A stretch of DNA of 19,650 nt from CAYHPY01 sp964358485 (GCA_964358485.1 CAYHPY010000066.1:1-19650); one strand, 5' to 3'. Positions 8,375-16,141 are shown, counted from the first letter of the stretch. Made by a program: numbers and translations. The notes: generated by a model from the sequence alone, not told the origin.

Positions 8375-9574
8375 ATGAAAACGGGATTTGACGCTTTGAA
8401 CGGGCACCTTCGGGCCGGCCGCTACCGCGAGGCCGGCGCGTGCCTGGAGGCCATCGCCCGCCGGGGAGAGACCTGGGAGACCTGGAAATGGCGGGGCCTG
8501 CTCCGGGAAAAGGAAGGGCGCCTGCCCCAGGCGCGCGCCTGCCTGCGCGAGGCCATCCAGGCGCCCGGGGCTCCGGCGGACCTTCGGGCCGAATTGGAAA
8601 GAATGGCCGGAGCCGGCGGCGGGGCCGCGAAAGCTCCGGGGCCGGAATCCCCCGACGGGCTGGAGCACATTCTTCGCATCACCGCGGCCTGCAATCAGCG
8701 TTGTCCATTTTGCTTCGTTTCTCTCACCGGGCGTAAAACCGCCCTTCTCGAAATCGGAAACCGGCTTCGCGGGGTCGCCGGGAAAATCGGAAACAAGGGG
8801 TTGTTGACGATCTCCGGCGGGGAGCCCGCCTCCGATTCCCGCCTGCCCGGAATCATTCGGACCGCCCGGCGGGCGGGCGTGCGGCGCTTTTCCATCCAGA
8901 CCAACGCGGTTTATTTCTCGGACGCGGCCTTGGTCGCGCGGCTCGCCGATTTGGGGGTGAAGGATTACTTCGTTTCCTTTCATTCCCACAAACCGGCGCT
9001 TTATGACCGCCTCACGGGAAGCCGGGGCCAATTCGACCGGGCCGTGCGGGGGTTGAAGAATATTTTGGCCGCGCCCGGCGCCCGGGTCGTCTGCAACGTC
9101 GTCGTCACCGCCTTCAATTACGCGGACCTTCCTGAAACGGCGGTTTTCCTGGCCGGATTGGGCGGCGGAAAACGCCCGCGCCCGAGCCTGTTTTTTTCCA
9201 TGCTCAACGACGTGGGCCTGCGCAAGGCCCCCGAGCTCGGCGTGGGCCTGGAGGCGGTCGCTCCCTGGTTGAACCGGGCCGTGAGAGCCGCGCGCCTGGC
9301 GGGCCTATCCTTGGTGGAATTCTCCGGGGCCTGCGCGTTTCCACCCTGCGTGCTCGATGACCCTCGGGACTTGGCTCCGTCCCGGAGGGCCCCGCGGGGC
9401 GGCGTCCGCTACGCCGGGAGGGTGGGCGAGGAGGACCTCGCCGAATGCAGGGTCAAGCGCCCGTCCTGCCGCCGGTGTCCCCACGACGGGAACTGCCAGG
9501 GGGTCGCCGCCGAGTACGCGCGGCGCTTCGGCCTCGGGGCGCTGCGGCCGCGGGCCGCGGGCGGGAAGTCTTGA
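8375..9574 (+). CDS. Radical SAM protein B with N-terminal TPR-like extension
   Basis: A 399-residue protein beginning at ATG 8375, which directly follows the previous stop (TGAATG). Residues 1-80 look like two TPR-type helical hairpins (HLRAGRYREAGACLEAIA; KEGRLPQARACLREAI). The radical SAM domain has CNQRCPFC (Cys106, Cys110, Cys113), LLTISGGEP for SAM binding, and FHSHKPALYDRLTGSRGQF, shared almost exactly with the next gene. The C-terminus carries CAFPPC and then C-x6-C-x2-C-x5-C (VKRPSCRRCPHDGNC), followed by GVAAEYARRFGLG. These spare cysteines could bind one or two auxiliary Fe-S clusters, as in SPASM/twitch enzymes. Its stop overlaps the next TTG start. The TPR-like start echoes the TPR tails of the two membrane proteins immediately upstream. 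The radical SAM assignment is firm; the reaction is unknown. Confidence 0.9.
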   Translation: MKTGFDALNGHLRAGRYREAGACLEAIARRGETWETWKWRGLLREKEGRLPQARACLREAIQAPGAPADLRAELERMAGAGGGAAKAPGPESPDGLEHILRITAACNQRCPFCFVSLTGRKTALLEIGNRLRGVAGKIGNKGLLTISGGEPASDSRLPGIIRTARRAGVRRFSIQTNAVYFSDAALVARLADLGVKDYFVSFHSHKPALYDRLTGSRGQFDRAVRGLKNILAAPGARVVCNVVVTAFNYADLPETAVFLAGLGGGKRPRPSLFFSMLNDVGLRKAPELGVGLEAVAPWLNRAVRAARLAGLSLVEFSGACAFPPCVLDDPRDLAPSRRAPRGGVRYAGRVGEEDLAECRVKRPSCRRCPHDGNCQGVAAEYARRFGLGALRPRAAGGKS

Positions 9575-11112
9575 ACCGCTCATCCTGCCTGGAAAAGACG
9601 GAACGGCGGCTCGGCCGCCTGATCGAGGTTTTAAGGCGCGCCGCCGCCAAGGGGGCCGGGGCCGCGCCCCCCCGGACCCTGCTGGCCGGAGCTTTGTTGC
9701 GGATGGGGGAGTGGGGGCCCGCCGAGGCGGCCCTGAGGGAAGTCCGGTCCGCCGAGGCGCTGGCCGCCGGCCGAAGGCTGCTCGTCGGCGGAAACCTCCG
9801 GGGGGCGGCGGAGGAGGTTCTCAAGCTTTTGGAGGCGGAAGACGGGATTTCCGGAGGCTCGTTTCCGGGCGCCGTGGCGGCCCAGCTCGGACGATTCGGC
9901 TGGGCGCTTCGTCTGCGCGCTTCAAAGCGGGTCCTCGCCTTCCGGGTGGAGGGGCCGTCGGGTTCCCCGGGGGACTTGGTTCTCGACGGCGGGGCCGAGG
10001 CGGCGTGCCGGGAAGGGGGATCCGTCCTCCCCGCCTTTCATCCGAAGGCCCGCCCCCGCCCCGGGCTGGCTCCGCGGCAGGCGCGCGGTCTTTCGGAACT
10101 CGCGGCCGCCCTCGGCCTGCTCCTGGAATCCCTGCGGGGCCGGGATGGCAGGGAAGGTCCGGCCAAGGCCGAACATCATGAGGAAGCCTACGGGGACCGC
10201 CGTCTCTTTCGGGTCACCTTCGCCTGCAATCAACGCTGCCCCTTCTGCTTCATCCCGGTTTCGCGCAGACGCGCCGAGCCGGGGCAGCTCGAGCGGGAGC
10301 TGGACCGTCTGGCCGCTGAGCTCAAGCCCGGCGCCGAACTCACGATTTCCGGGGGGGAGCCCCTCGTCGAGCCGCGTCTGCCCGAGATTCTGGCCCGCGC
10401 GCGCCGCAAGGGCGTTCGGAGATTCGTCCTCCAAACCAACGCGGTGGGTTTGGCCCGTCCCGGATTGGCCCGGAGGCTGGTCGGGCTCGGGGTGGGCGCC
10501 GGGCTCGTGTCGTTTCACTCGCACCGGCCCGAGGTCTACGACCGCCTGACCGGGAGCCGGGGGCAATTTCCCAGGGCGGTCCGCGGGCTTTCCCGCCTGC
10601 TGGCCTGCGCAAAATGCGCGGTGACGATCAACGTGGTGGTCACCGCTCTCAACTACCGGGAACTGCCCGATTTGATGCGGTTTTTCGGCGCCTTAAGTTC
10701 CGGCCCGGGGCCGGGGCGCCGCCCGGGGGTGTATTTCTCGATGATGAACGGGGCGGGACATCATCAAGCCCCCTGGCTGGCGGTGACGCTCAAGGACGCC
10801 GCCCCTTACCTGCGCCGGGCGCTGCGCGCGTGCCGCGGGGAGGGGCTCAAAGTGGAGCTCTTCGGGGGGGAGAGTTCTTTTCCCGTTTGCCTCTTGGAGC
10901 GCCCGCGGGATCACGCCGCCCGGAGGAATTTTTCCCAGGACCGGATGCGTTACGCGGAGGATTTCAGCGGCGAATTGGGCGGGGTGGGGCGGGCCAAGCG
11001 TCCCGAATGCCGCGGTTGTCCCTTCGACCCCCGCTGTCTCGGCGTGCCGGCCGAATACGCCCGCATGTTCGGGCTGGGGGACCTGCCTTCGGGTTCGGAG
11101 GTCCGGGCATGA
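9571..11112 (+). CDS. Radical SAM protein C, paralog of protein B, with ~200-residue N-terminal domain
   Basis: I take TTG 9571 as the start (513 residues); it overlaps the preceding stop as TTGA and has GGGAAG just upstream. A longer in-frame start at 9445 would overlap the radical SAM gene before it by 130 nt and adds low-quality Arg/Pro/Gly-rich sequence. Residues ~1-90 are TPR-like; residues ~100-200 are a region I do not recognise. The radical SAM core has CNQRCPFC (Cys219, Cys223, Cys226), LTISGGEP, and SFHSHRPEVYDRLTGSRGQF. The C-terminus has FPVC and ECRGCPFDPRC followed by GVPAEYARMFGLG, the same layout as protein B. The two are evident tandem paralogs. Relative to B, the first cysteine of the CAFPPC pair and the cysteine of ECRVKRPSC are missing, so auxiliary cluster content may differ. 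Reaction unknown. Confidence 0.9.
   Translation: MNRSSCLEKTERRLGRLIEVLRRAAAKGAGAAPPRTLLAGALLRMGEWGPAEAALREVRSAEALAAGRRLLVGGNLRGAAEEVLKLLEAEDGISGGSFPGAVAAQLGRFGWALRLRASKRVLAFRVEGPSGSPGDLVLDGGAEAACREGGSVLPAFHPKARPRPGLAPRQARGLSELAAALGLLLESLRGRDGREGPAKAEHHEEAYGDRRLFRVTFACNQRCPFCFIPVSRRRAEPGQLERELDRLAAELKPGAELTISGGEPLVEPRLPEILARARRKGVRRFVLQTNAVGLARPGLARRLVGLGVGAGLVSFHSHRPEVYDRLTGSRGQFPRAVRGLSRLLACAKCAVTINVVVTALNYRELPDLMRFFGALSSGPGPGRRPGVYFSMMNGAGHHQAPWLAVTLKDAAPYLRRALRACRGEGLKVELFGGESSFPVCLLERPRDHAARRNFSQDRMRYAEDFSGELGGVGRAKRPECRGCPFDPRCLGVPAEYARMFGLGDLPSGSEVRA
11097..11101 (+). promoter_or_regulatory. Ribosome binding site for the Crp/Fnr-type regulator
   Basis: GGAGG sits 7 nt before ATG 11109, inside the last codons of radical SAM protein C. 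It fixes the regulator's start at 11109; longer upstream reading in that frame is an artefact of G+C-rich sequence. Confidence 0.65.
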
Positions 11113-11792
11113 GCGGCGGAGTCCAGGAGTTTCTGCGATCCTGCCCGATGTTGAACCGCCTTTCCCCCGGGGAGCTCCGAACTTTGGCGGGCGCGGTGGT
11201 CCGGGTCTCGTTTTCCCACGGCGAGGTGGTGTATTGCGAGGGGTCTCCCGCCGCGTATTCCTGGCTCGTGATTTCGGGGCAGGCCAGGATCTCGGTCGAC
11301 CTTCCGGGGGGACGGCAATTGGAGTTGGAACGGCGCGGGCGGGGGGAGATTTTCGGCCTGCTTTGCCGCCTCGGTTCGGGAGCCCCGGTTTATCCCTGCA
11401 CGGCCGTGGCCGAGGGCGGTCTGGAGGCGTTTCGTATCCCGGACCAGGCGTTCCAGGAGGCGTTGCGAAGCAACCCGGCCGTCGCCCGGGACGCGTGCGC
11501 TTTGTGCTCGGACCGGTTGGCGGCGATGCGCCGGTTGGCCGCGTCGGGACGGGAAAATGCCCGGGTCCGGGTGGCCAGGGTGCTTTTGAGCCTGCACCGC
11601 GCTTCGGGAAAGGAGATTCCCGCGACCCGCAAAAGCCTCGCCCAGCGGGCGGGCACGACCGTGGAAACGGTCTTCCGGGCGTTGGCGTTTTTCAAGGCAA
11701 AAGGCTGGATTTCGACGGGCCGGGGGTTGGTGACGGTCCTCGCGCCCGGGGCGCTTGGAAAATTCCTCGAGGACGCTCCGCGATGCGGTTAA
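11109..11792 (+). CDS. Crp/Fnr-family transcription regulator
   Basis: A 227-residue protein with the usual length and order of the family. An N-terminal cyclic-nucleotide-binding-like beta-roll (about residues 12-125) contains LRSCPMLNRLSPGELRTLAG, HGEVVYCEGSPAAYSWLVIS and GRGEIFGLLCRLG. A dimerisation helix follows, then a winged helix-turn-helix (about 150-225) with TRKSLAQRAGTTVETVFRAL and FKAKGWISTGRGLVTV. The phosphate-binding Arg-Ser pair of cAMP-binding CRP is not evident in GAPVYPCTAVAE, and the four-cysteine pattern of FNR is absent; a few cysteines (Cys12, Cys39 and others) exist. The effector is therefore unknown; a redox, gas or small-molecule signal is possible. As last gene of a gapless block, co-translated through ATGA overlap, it may regulate that block (inference). 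Its stop shares TTAA with the stop of the convergent CBS gene. Confidence 0.9.
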   Translation: MSGGVQEFLRSCPMLNRLSPGELRTLAGAVVRVSFSHGEVVYCEGSPAAYSWLVISGQARISVDLPGGRQLELERRGRGEIFGLLCRLGSGAPVYPCTAVAEGGLEAFRIPDQAFQEALRSNPAVARDACALCSDRLAAMRRLAASGRENARVRVARVLLSLHRASGKEIPATRKSLAQRAGTTVETVFRALAFFKAKGWISTGRGLVTVLAPGALGKFLEDAPRCG

Positions 11793-12262
11793 ACGATCCG
11801 CAAAAGGTCCATCGTCGTGACGATCCCCATCAGCCGCCCTTTTCGGGTGACGATGATCCGATGGACCTTGTTTTTGAGCATGATCCGGCTGAGTTCGTCC
11901 ACGGGGGTGTTTTCGTCGCACTCGATGACGACCGGGCTCATGATGTCCCGGGCGCGCAGCATCGGCCGCTTGGGGCCGGGCTCGGGATCGGAGTTCTCGT
12001 AAAAGGCGGATTGGGCGAAAGTCGTCTGGGCCAGGGCGTTGATGTTTCGGATCAGGTCCGCCTGGGAGACGACTCCGACGATGCCCTTGCCACCGTTGAT
12101 GACGGGGGCGCCGGAAATGCCCTTCTCCGAGAACAGCCGGGCCAAGCTCCAAAGGTCCATCGTCGCCGGGACCGTGATCACGTCCCGCCGCATGACGTCC
12201 TTGGCCAGAAGCTTGGCTTGGGAGCCCATCCTGGAGCCCAAGTAATGCAACGGAAATGCCAT
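11789..12262 (-). CDS. Two-CBS-domain protein
   Basis: A 157-residue stand-alone pair of CBS domains. CBS pairs form a module that binds adenosyl ligands (AMP, ATP, SAM) or senses cellular energy state. Seen: first domain about residues 19-75 (AKDVMRRDVITVPATMDLWS through GIVGVVSQADLIR), second about 100-157 (ARDIMSPVVIECDENTPVDE through MGIVTTMDLLRIV). No other domain is present. The start at 12262 has no clear ribosome binding site; an internal ATG (Met12) is a possible alternative that would leave both domains intact. It is transcribed towards the Crp/Fnr-type gene and shares the four bases TTAA with it. SAM binding by CBS pairs is known, which is worth noting beside so many SAM-using enzymes, but nothing in the sequence proves it. 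Confidence 0.9.
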   Translation of the reverse strand: MAFPLHYLGSRMGSQAKLLAKDVMRRDVITVPATMDLWSLARLFSEKGISGAPVINGGKGIVGVVSQADLIRNINALAQTTFAQSAFYENSDPEPGPKRPMLRARDIMSPVVIECDENTPVDELSRIMLKNKVHRIIVTRKGRLMGIVTTMDLLRIV

Positions 12263-12265
12263 GGC

Positions 12266-12269
12266 GGAG
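12266..12269 (+). promoter_or_regulatory. Ribosome binding site choosing GTG 12277
   Basis: GGAG, 7 nt before GTG 12277, supports this start for the B12-type radical SAM gene. The alternative ATG at 12256 has no well-placed site and would overlap the divergent CBS gene's start by 7 nt. Confidence 0.5.
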
Positions 12270-12276
12270 TCCCGCG

Positions 12277-13587
12277 GTGAGGGGTCCGGCGCTCGGCCGT
12301 CGCGGCGGCCGGCGGGACGAGCCGAAAGTCCTTTTCGTTTATCCCCGGTTCGAGAAATACCGCCAGGCCCGACCCGATTTGGCGCTCCTGCCCGCCGTGG
12401 CGGCGGTCTGGGATTTCACGATGCCCCCGTCTTTGGCCATTCCCACCTTGGCCGCCGTGACGCCGCCCTGGGTCCGGTGGCGGGTCTGGGATGAGAATGT
12501 CCAAGGGCCCCCGGACGGTTGGGAGCCGGACCTTGCCGCGATCAGCTATTTCACCCCGCAGGCCTCCTCGGCCCACCGTTTGGCGGATGAATTTCGAGCC
12601 CGCGGGACCGCGGTGGTCCTGGGCGGCATGCATCCGTCCCTGGCCCCGCGAGAGGCCGGCCGCCACGGCGACGCCGTCTGCGTCGGGGAAGGCGACCTGC
12701 TCTGGCCCCGGATCTTGTCCGACTTCCGGGACGGGGCCCTGAAAAAGTTGTACCGGGGGGCTCCGCCGGGCCCCGAGGCCATCGCGGGGCCCAAGCCGGG
12801 GGTTTTCGATCCGCGCCTGTACGATTTCAGCGCCGAGATCGTGTCCTGGCTGAGGGGCTGTCCGTTCTCCTGCTCATGGTGCGGCATTCCTTTATATCAA
12901 GGGCGCCGGCTGCGTTTTCGCCCGGCGGAAACGGTCGCCGCCGAACTTCGGGCCCTGGCCGGCCGCGACGTGTATGCCGCCGACGACGTCTTGACTTTGC
13001 CGCGCCCGGACATCTCCGATTTCGTGCTCCGGGTGCTGGGGTTGTTGGACGGGGCCAGGGTGGGACTGCTCGTGTCGGGCTCTCCCGCCATGAACCGGGA
13101 CCCCGCGTTTTTGGACGCCCTGGCCGGGGCGGGGGCCAAGAACGTGTATGTCGTGTTCGCCGACGATCCGGCCAGCCGGGCGTTTTATTCGGGGGAGCCC
13201 TCGGCGCGGGAGGCGGCCCGCGGGCTCGTCGGGGAGATCGAGCGCCGCGGAATGAGGTTTTTCGCGTCTTTCGGACTGGGCTACGATCACGCCGGGCCGG
13301 GACAGGTCGACGATGTTCTGCGATTCTGCGCCGGCGCGGGCGTGAGCCTGGCCGAATTCTTCATCGCCACCCCGTACCCCGGCACGCCCTTCCGCCGTCG
13401 GCTGCGGGCCGAGGGGCGCCTCCCGGAGAGTTCCGATTGGAGCCGCTACAACGGCGCCCATGTGGTGTTCCGGCCCAAGGGATCCACGGCGCAGGCGCTT
13501 TCGGATGAATTCTCCCGGGCTTGGCGGCAGTTCTACCGGGGACGAGACGTTGTTCGGGTTCCCGCCGCCCCGATCCTCGAATCATGA
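12277..13587 (+). CDS. B12-binding-domain radical SAM protein (BchE/P-methylase-like class)
   Basis: A 436-residue protein from GTG 12277 (ATG 12256 would add seven residues). Residues ~15-150 look like the cobalamin-binding Rossmann domain of B12-dependent radical SAM enzymes: PKVLFVYPRF, MPPSLAIPTLAAVTP, LAAISYFTPQ, VVLGGMHPSLAPREAGRHGD and VCVGEGD. The classical DxHxxG cobalamin motif is not seen, as in many members of this class. The radical SAM domain has CPFSCSWC (Cys195, Cys199, Cys202), then RLRFRPAETVAAEL, YAADDVLTL, and PYPGTPFRRRL near the end, a recurrent motif of the class. Such enzymes perform methylations, ring closures or oxygenations, BchE in chlorophyll synthesis being the tetrapyrrole example. 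No C-terminal auxiliary cysteines are evident. The substrate is unknown; a link to the nitrogenase-paralog block is by proximity only. The stop overlaps the next start (ATGA). Confidence 0.85.
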   Translation: MRGPALGRRGGRRDEPKVLFVYPRFEKYRQARPDLALLPAVAAVWDFTMPPSLAIPTLAAVTPPWVRWRVWDENVQGPPDGWEPDLAAISYFTPQASSAHRLADEFRARGTAVVLGGMHPSLAPREAGRHGDAVCVGEGDLLWPRILSDFRDGALKKLYRGAPPGPEAIAGPKPGVFDPRLYDFSAEIVSWLRGCPFSCSWCGIPLYQGRRLRFRPAETVAAELRALAGRDVYAADDVLTLPRPDISDFVLRVLGLLDGARVGLLVSGSPAMNRDPAFLDALAGAGAKNVYVVFADDPASRAFYSGEPSAREAARGLVGEIERRGMRFFASFGLGYDHAGPGQVDDVLRFCAGAGVSLAEFFIATPYPGTPFRRRLRAEGRLPESSDWSRYNGAHVVFRPKGSTAQALSDEFSRAWRQFYRGRDVVRVPAAPILES

Positions 13588-16106
13588 GGTGGACGGCCCT
13601 GGCGGCGATGTTGGCCTGGGGGGGCGCCGCGCCGCTCTTCGGGGCCGGGCCGCGTCCCTGCCTGCCGGTCTTGGGCCGGACCCCCGCCGATTACGCCTGG
13701 TCCCGAAAGGAGCTCACCTTCCTCGGCGGCCGGGTGGGCCGGAGGTTGGCGGTCAGCGCGGCGCGGGTGGACCGGGAGGGCGTTTGGCGCGGCTTGGCCC
13801 CCGCCTTCTTCGCCGCGGAGGTCGATTACGCGGCGGCCGAGGACGCCGGGGGAACTCGGCTTCTCCTCCCCGAGGACGAGCTTTTCGTGGACGGGGCCGA
13901 GATCGACGCGTATCTTTCCGGGGTCGAGCCCCGCGCCTTCCTCAAGGAACTGGGTTTTCCCGAGGAGGCTCTCAAGGGAACCGGGGAGCCGCCGCTTCGA
14001 GCGATGGCGCGGCGTTTGGCGGTTTACGATCTGGCCCGGAGCAAATTGGCCCGGGAGCTGAGTCCTCCCTCCTACGAGGCAGCGGGGCGGCGCCTGCGGG
14101 GGCCCGAATCCTTGAGAATCCCGGACTTGTTCGATCCGGCGCAGGCCGCGGCGGCGGCTTGGGCCCTGGCGTCCGATTACGCGCGGGCCGAACTGGACCG
14201 GCGCTCCGTCGGGCGCGCCGGAAACCGCGGATCGGCGCGGGAAACTTTATTGCGGCGGGCCGGAAAGCTTTGGCGGGCCTCGGTCCGTCGCTCCGACTCC
14301 CGCGATCCCTGGGTCCCGGGCGGGGCGATGCAGGAGGCCATCGAGGCGCAAGCGGGCGCCTTCGGGAGCGGGGTGGCGGCCCCTGCGGGCGCCGAATCTT
14401 CCCCGCAAGCCTGGGAGGCGATTCTCGCCTTGCTGGAGGGGCCCTCCGAGGGTGAGAGCCTGGCCCTCTCGCCGGACGCCTGCGACGCCCTGGCGCTGGC
14501 CTTGAGCCCGGGTGAAAGGCCGGCCCCCGGCCCAGGGCGGCGGGACCGGACCTGGTTTTCGGCCGTCCCTTCCTCGCATTCGGGACTGACCCTTCCTTCC
14601 CCGGAAGCCCCGCTGCGAAACGCCGACGCCCCGGGGGAAATGCCGGGGGGGCTGGCCATGCTCGACTTCGACGGGGACGGAAGGGACGACCTTTTCTTCT
14701 GCGGAACCGAGCAGGCGCGGCTTTATCGCAATCTCGGGGCTTTCCGCTTCGAAGACGCGACCGGGACGGCGGGCTTGGAGGGCTCGACCTGCAACGGAGC
14801 GAGCTCCGCCGATTTCGACAACGACGGGCGGCCGGACCTGTTCACCGGACATGACCGCGTCAAACGGGACCGGCTTTGGAGAAACGAGGGCGGGAGATTC
14901 GTCGACGCGACTCAGGTCCTGGGCCTCTCCACGGCCCCCGCCGAGACGACCTCGGCCGTCTGGTTTGATTACGACCTCGACGGCCGGCTGGATCTGTTCC
15001 TGGCCGGGGCGCAGGATTACCGCCGCCAGATGAAGGCGGCCCATGAGTTCACCGACGGCCATCCTGACCGCCTTTACCGCAATCTGGGCGGCCGCTTCGA
15101 GGAGCGGGCCGAAGCCGCCGGGGTGGCCGGGAAAGGCTGGGCGTTGGCGGCCGCGGCTTTCGATTTCGACGGAGACGGGCGCCCGGACCTCGACGTCCAG
15201 GACGACTTCGGGCGAAACCGCCTCTTGCGTAACCGCGGGGACGGAACCTTCGAGGACGTGTCCGGGGCCTCCGGGGCGGACGCGCGGGGCAACGGAATGG
15301 GCGTTTCGGTGGGGGACTTCGACCGGGACGGGCGGCCCGACCTTTGGCTGACCTATATCGGGGACCAGCGGACGGGAGCGGTTATTCTGCCTCCGGCGGC
15401 CCGGGCCTTCCGGCTCGGCTACGAAGGCTACGTCAACGAGGGCCAGGTCCGCGTCCGCCAGCGCAACCGGCTTTTGAGGAATCTCGGCGGCGGCCGTTTC
15501 GAAGACGTTTTCGAGAGGGCGGTGGAGGGGGTGCCCACCGGTTGGGGGTGGAACGGCTATTTCCTGGACGCGGGCAACCGGGGCTGGCCCGACGTTTTCC
15601 AAACGACGGGGTGGTGGCCCTACCGCCTCGGCTTCGCGCGCGAGCGCCAGGTCTTCTGGCGCTACGACCCCGCCCAAGGGCGATTGCTGGACGCCTCCCG
15701 GGAAAGCGGGTTGGACTTCCGGGGGAACTCGCGCTCGGGAGCCGCCGCGGATTTGAACGGCGACGGCTGCCTGGACGTGGTGACGACGGGCTTTGACCCG
15801 ATCCGGCTTTTCCGGGGGCGGTGCCCGAAAGAAAATCATTGGCTGGGCGTCAAGCTGGAAGGACGCCGCTCCAACCGCGACGGGATCGGGGCGAAGGTGA
15901 CGGTTCGCGCGGGAACTCATTCCCAAACCGAGGAGCTCGGACCCCAGGGCGGAGGATTTCAAAATAGCCCGCCCCGGCGCCTGCACTTCGGCCTTGGACC
16001 CGCGGCGCGGGTCGACGCCGTCGAGATCCGCTGGCCCGGCGGAACGATTCAAAAATTGGGGCCCGTCGAGGCGGACCGGGTCCTACTTATTAAGGAAGAA
16101 TTTTGA
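13584..16106 (+). CDS. Secreted FG-GAP/VCBS-repeat protein with ASPIC/UnbV domain
   Basis: An 840-residue protein starting at ATG 13584, which overlaps the preceding stop. A signal peptide is likely (positively charged start, hydrophobic LAAMLAWGGAAPLFGA), so it is exported. Residues ~25-350 are Ala/Arg/Glu-rich, probably helical, and not recognised. From ~358 come FG-GAP-type repeats with calcium-loop motifs: DFDGDGRDDL, DFDNDGRPDL, DYDLDGRLDL, DFDGDGRPDL, DFDRDGRPDL and DLNGDGCLDV, several followed by (R/L)LYRN or LLRN-x-G-x-F-E-D. These form a beta-propeller. The end (~760-838) is an ASPIC/UnbV domain: NRDGIGAKVTVRAG, LHFGLGPAARVDAVEIRWPG. The domain family is common in surface proteins of environmental bacteria, often of unknown ligand. 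No clear ribosome binding site is seen, so translation is probably coupled to the radical SAM gene before it. Confidence 0.88.
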   Translation: MRWTALAAMLAWGGAAPLFGAGPRPCLPVLGRTPADYAWSRKELTFLGGRVGRRLAVSAARVDREGVWRGLAPAFFAAEVDYAAAEDAGGTRLLLPEDELFVDGAEIDAYLSGVEPRAFLKELGFPEEALKGTGEPPLRAMARRLAVYDLARSKLARELSPPSYEAAGRRLRGPESLRIPDLFDPAQAAAAAWALASDYARAELDRRSVGRAGNRGSARETLLRRAGKLWRASVRRSDSRDPWVPGGAMQEAIEAQAGAFGSGVAAPAGAESSPQAWEAILALLEGPSEGESLALSPDACDALALALSPGERPAPGPGRRDRTWFSAVPSSHSGLTLPSPEAPLRNADAPGEMPGGLAMLDFDGDGRDDLFFCGTEQARLYRNLGAFRFEDATGTAGLEGSTCNGASSADFDNDGRPDLFTGHDRVKRDRLWRNEGGRFVDATQVLGLSTAPAETTSAVWFDYDLDGRLDLFLAGAQDYRRQMKAAHEFTDGHPDRLYRNLGGRFEERAEAAGVAGKGWALAAAAFDFDGDGRPDLDVQDDFGRNRLLRNRGDGTFEDVSGASGADARGNGMGVSVGDFDRDGRPDLWLTYIGDQRTGAVILPPAARAFRLGYEGYVNEGQVRVRQRNRLLRNLGGGRFEDVFERAVEGVPTGWGWNGYFLDAGNRGWPDVFQTTGWWPYRLGFARERQVFWRYDPAQGRLLDASRESGLDFRGNSRSGAAADLNGDGCLDVVTTGFDPIRLFRGRCPKENHWLGVKLEGRRSNRDGIGAKVTVRAGTHSQTEELGPQGGGFQNSPPRRLHFGLGPAARVDAVEIRWPGGTIQKLGPVEADRVLLIKEEF

Positions 16107-16141
16107 GAGAGAGGATATTTTAAAATCCGTAAATGACCCCG

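Noticed and set aside
9445..9570. Longer N-terminus for radical SAM protein C starting at 9445
   Set aside because: It would overlap the preceding gene by 130 nt with low-complexity Arg/Pro/Gly sequence. TTG 9571 gives the TTGA overlap used elsewhere in the block.
10614..11108. Upstream extension of the Crp/Fnr-type reading frame
   Set aside because: The extension overlaps radical SAM protein C and looks like shadow-frame sequence; the family homology and GGAGG site fix the start at 11109.
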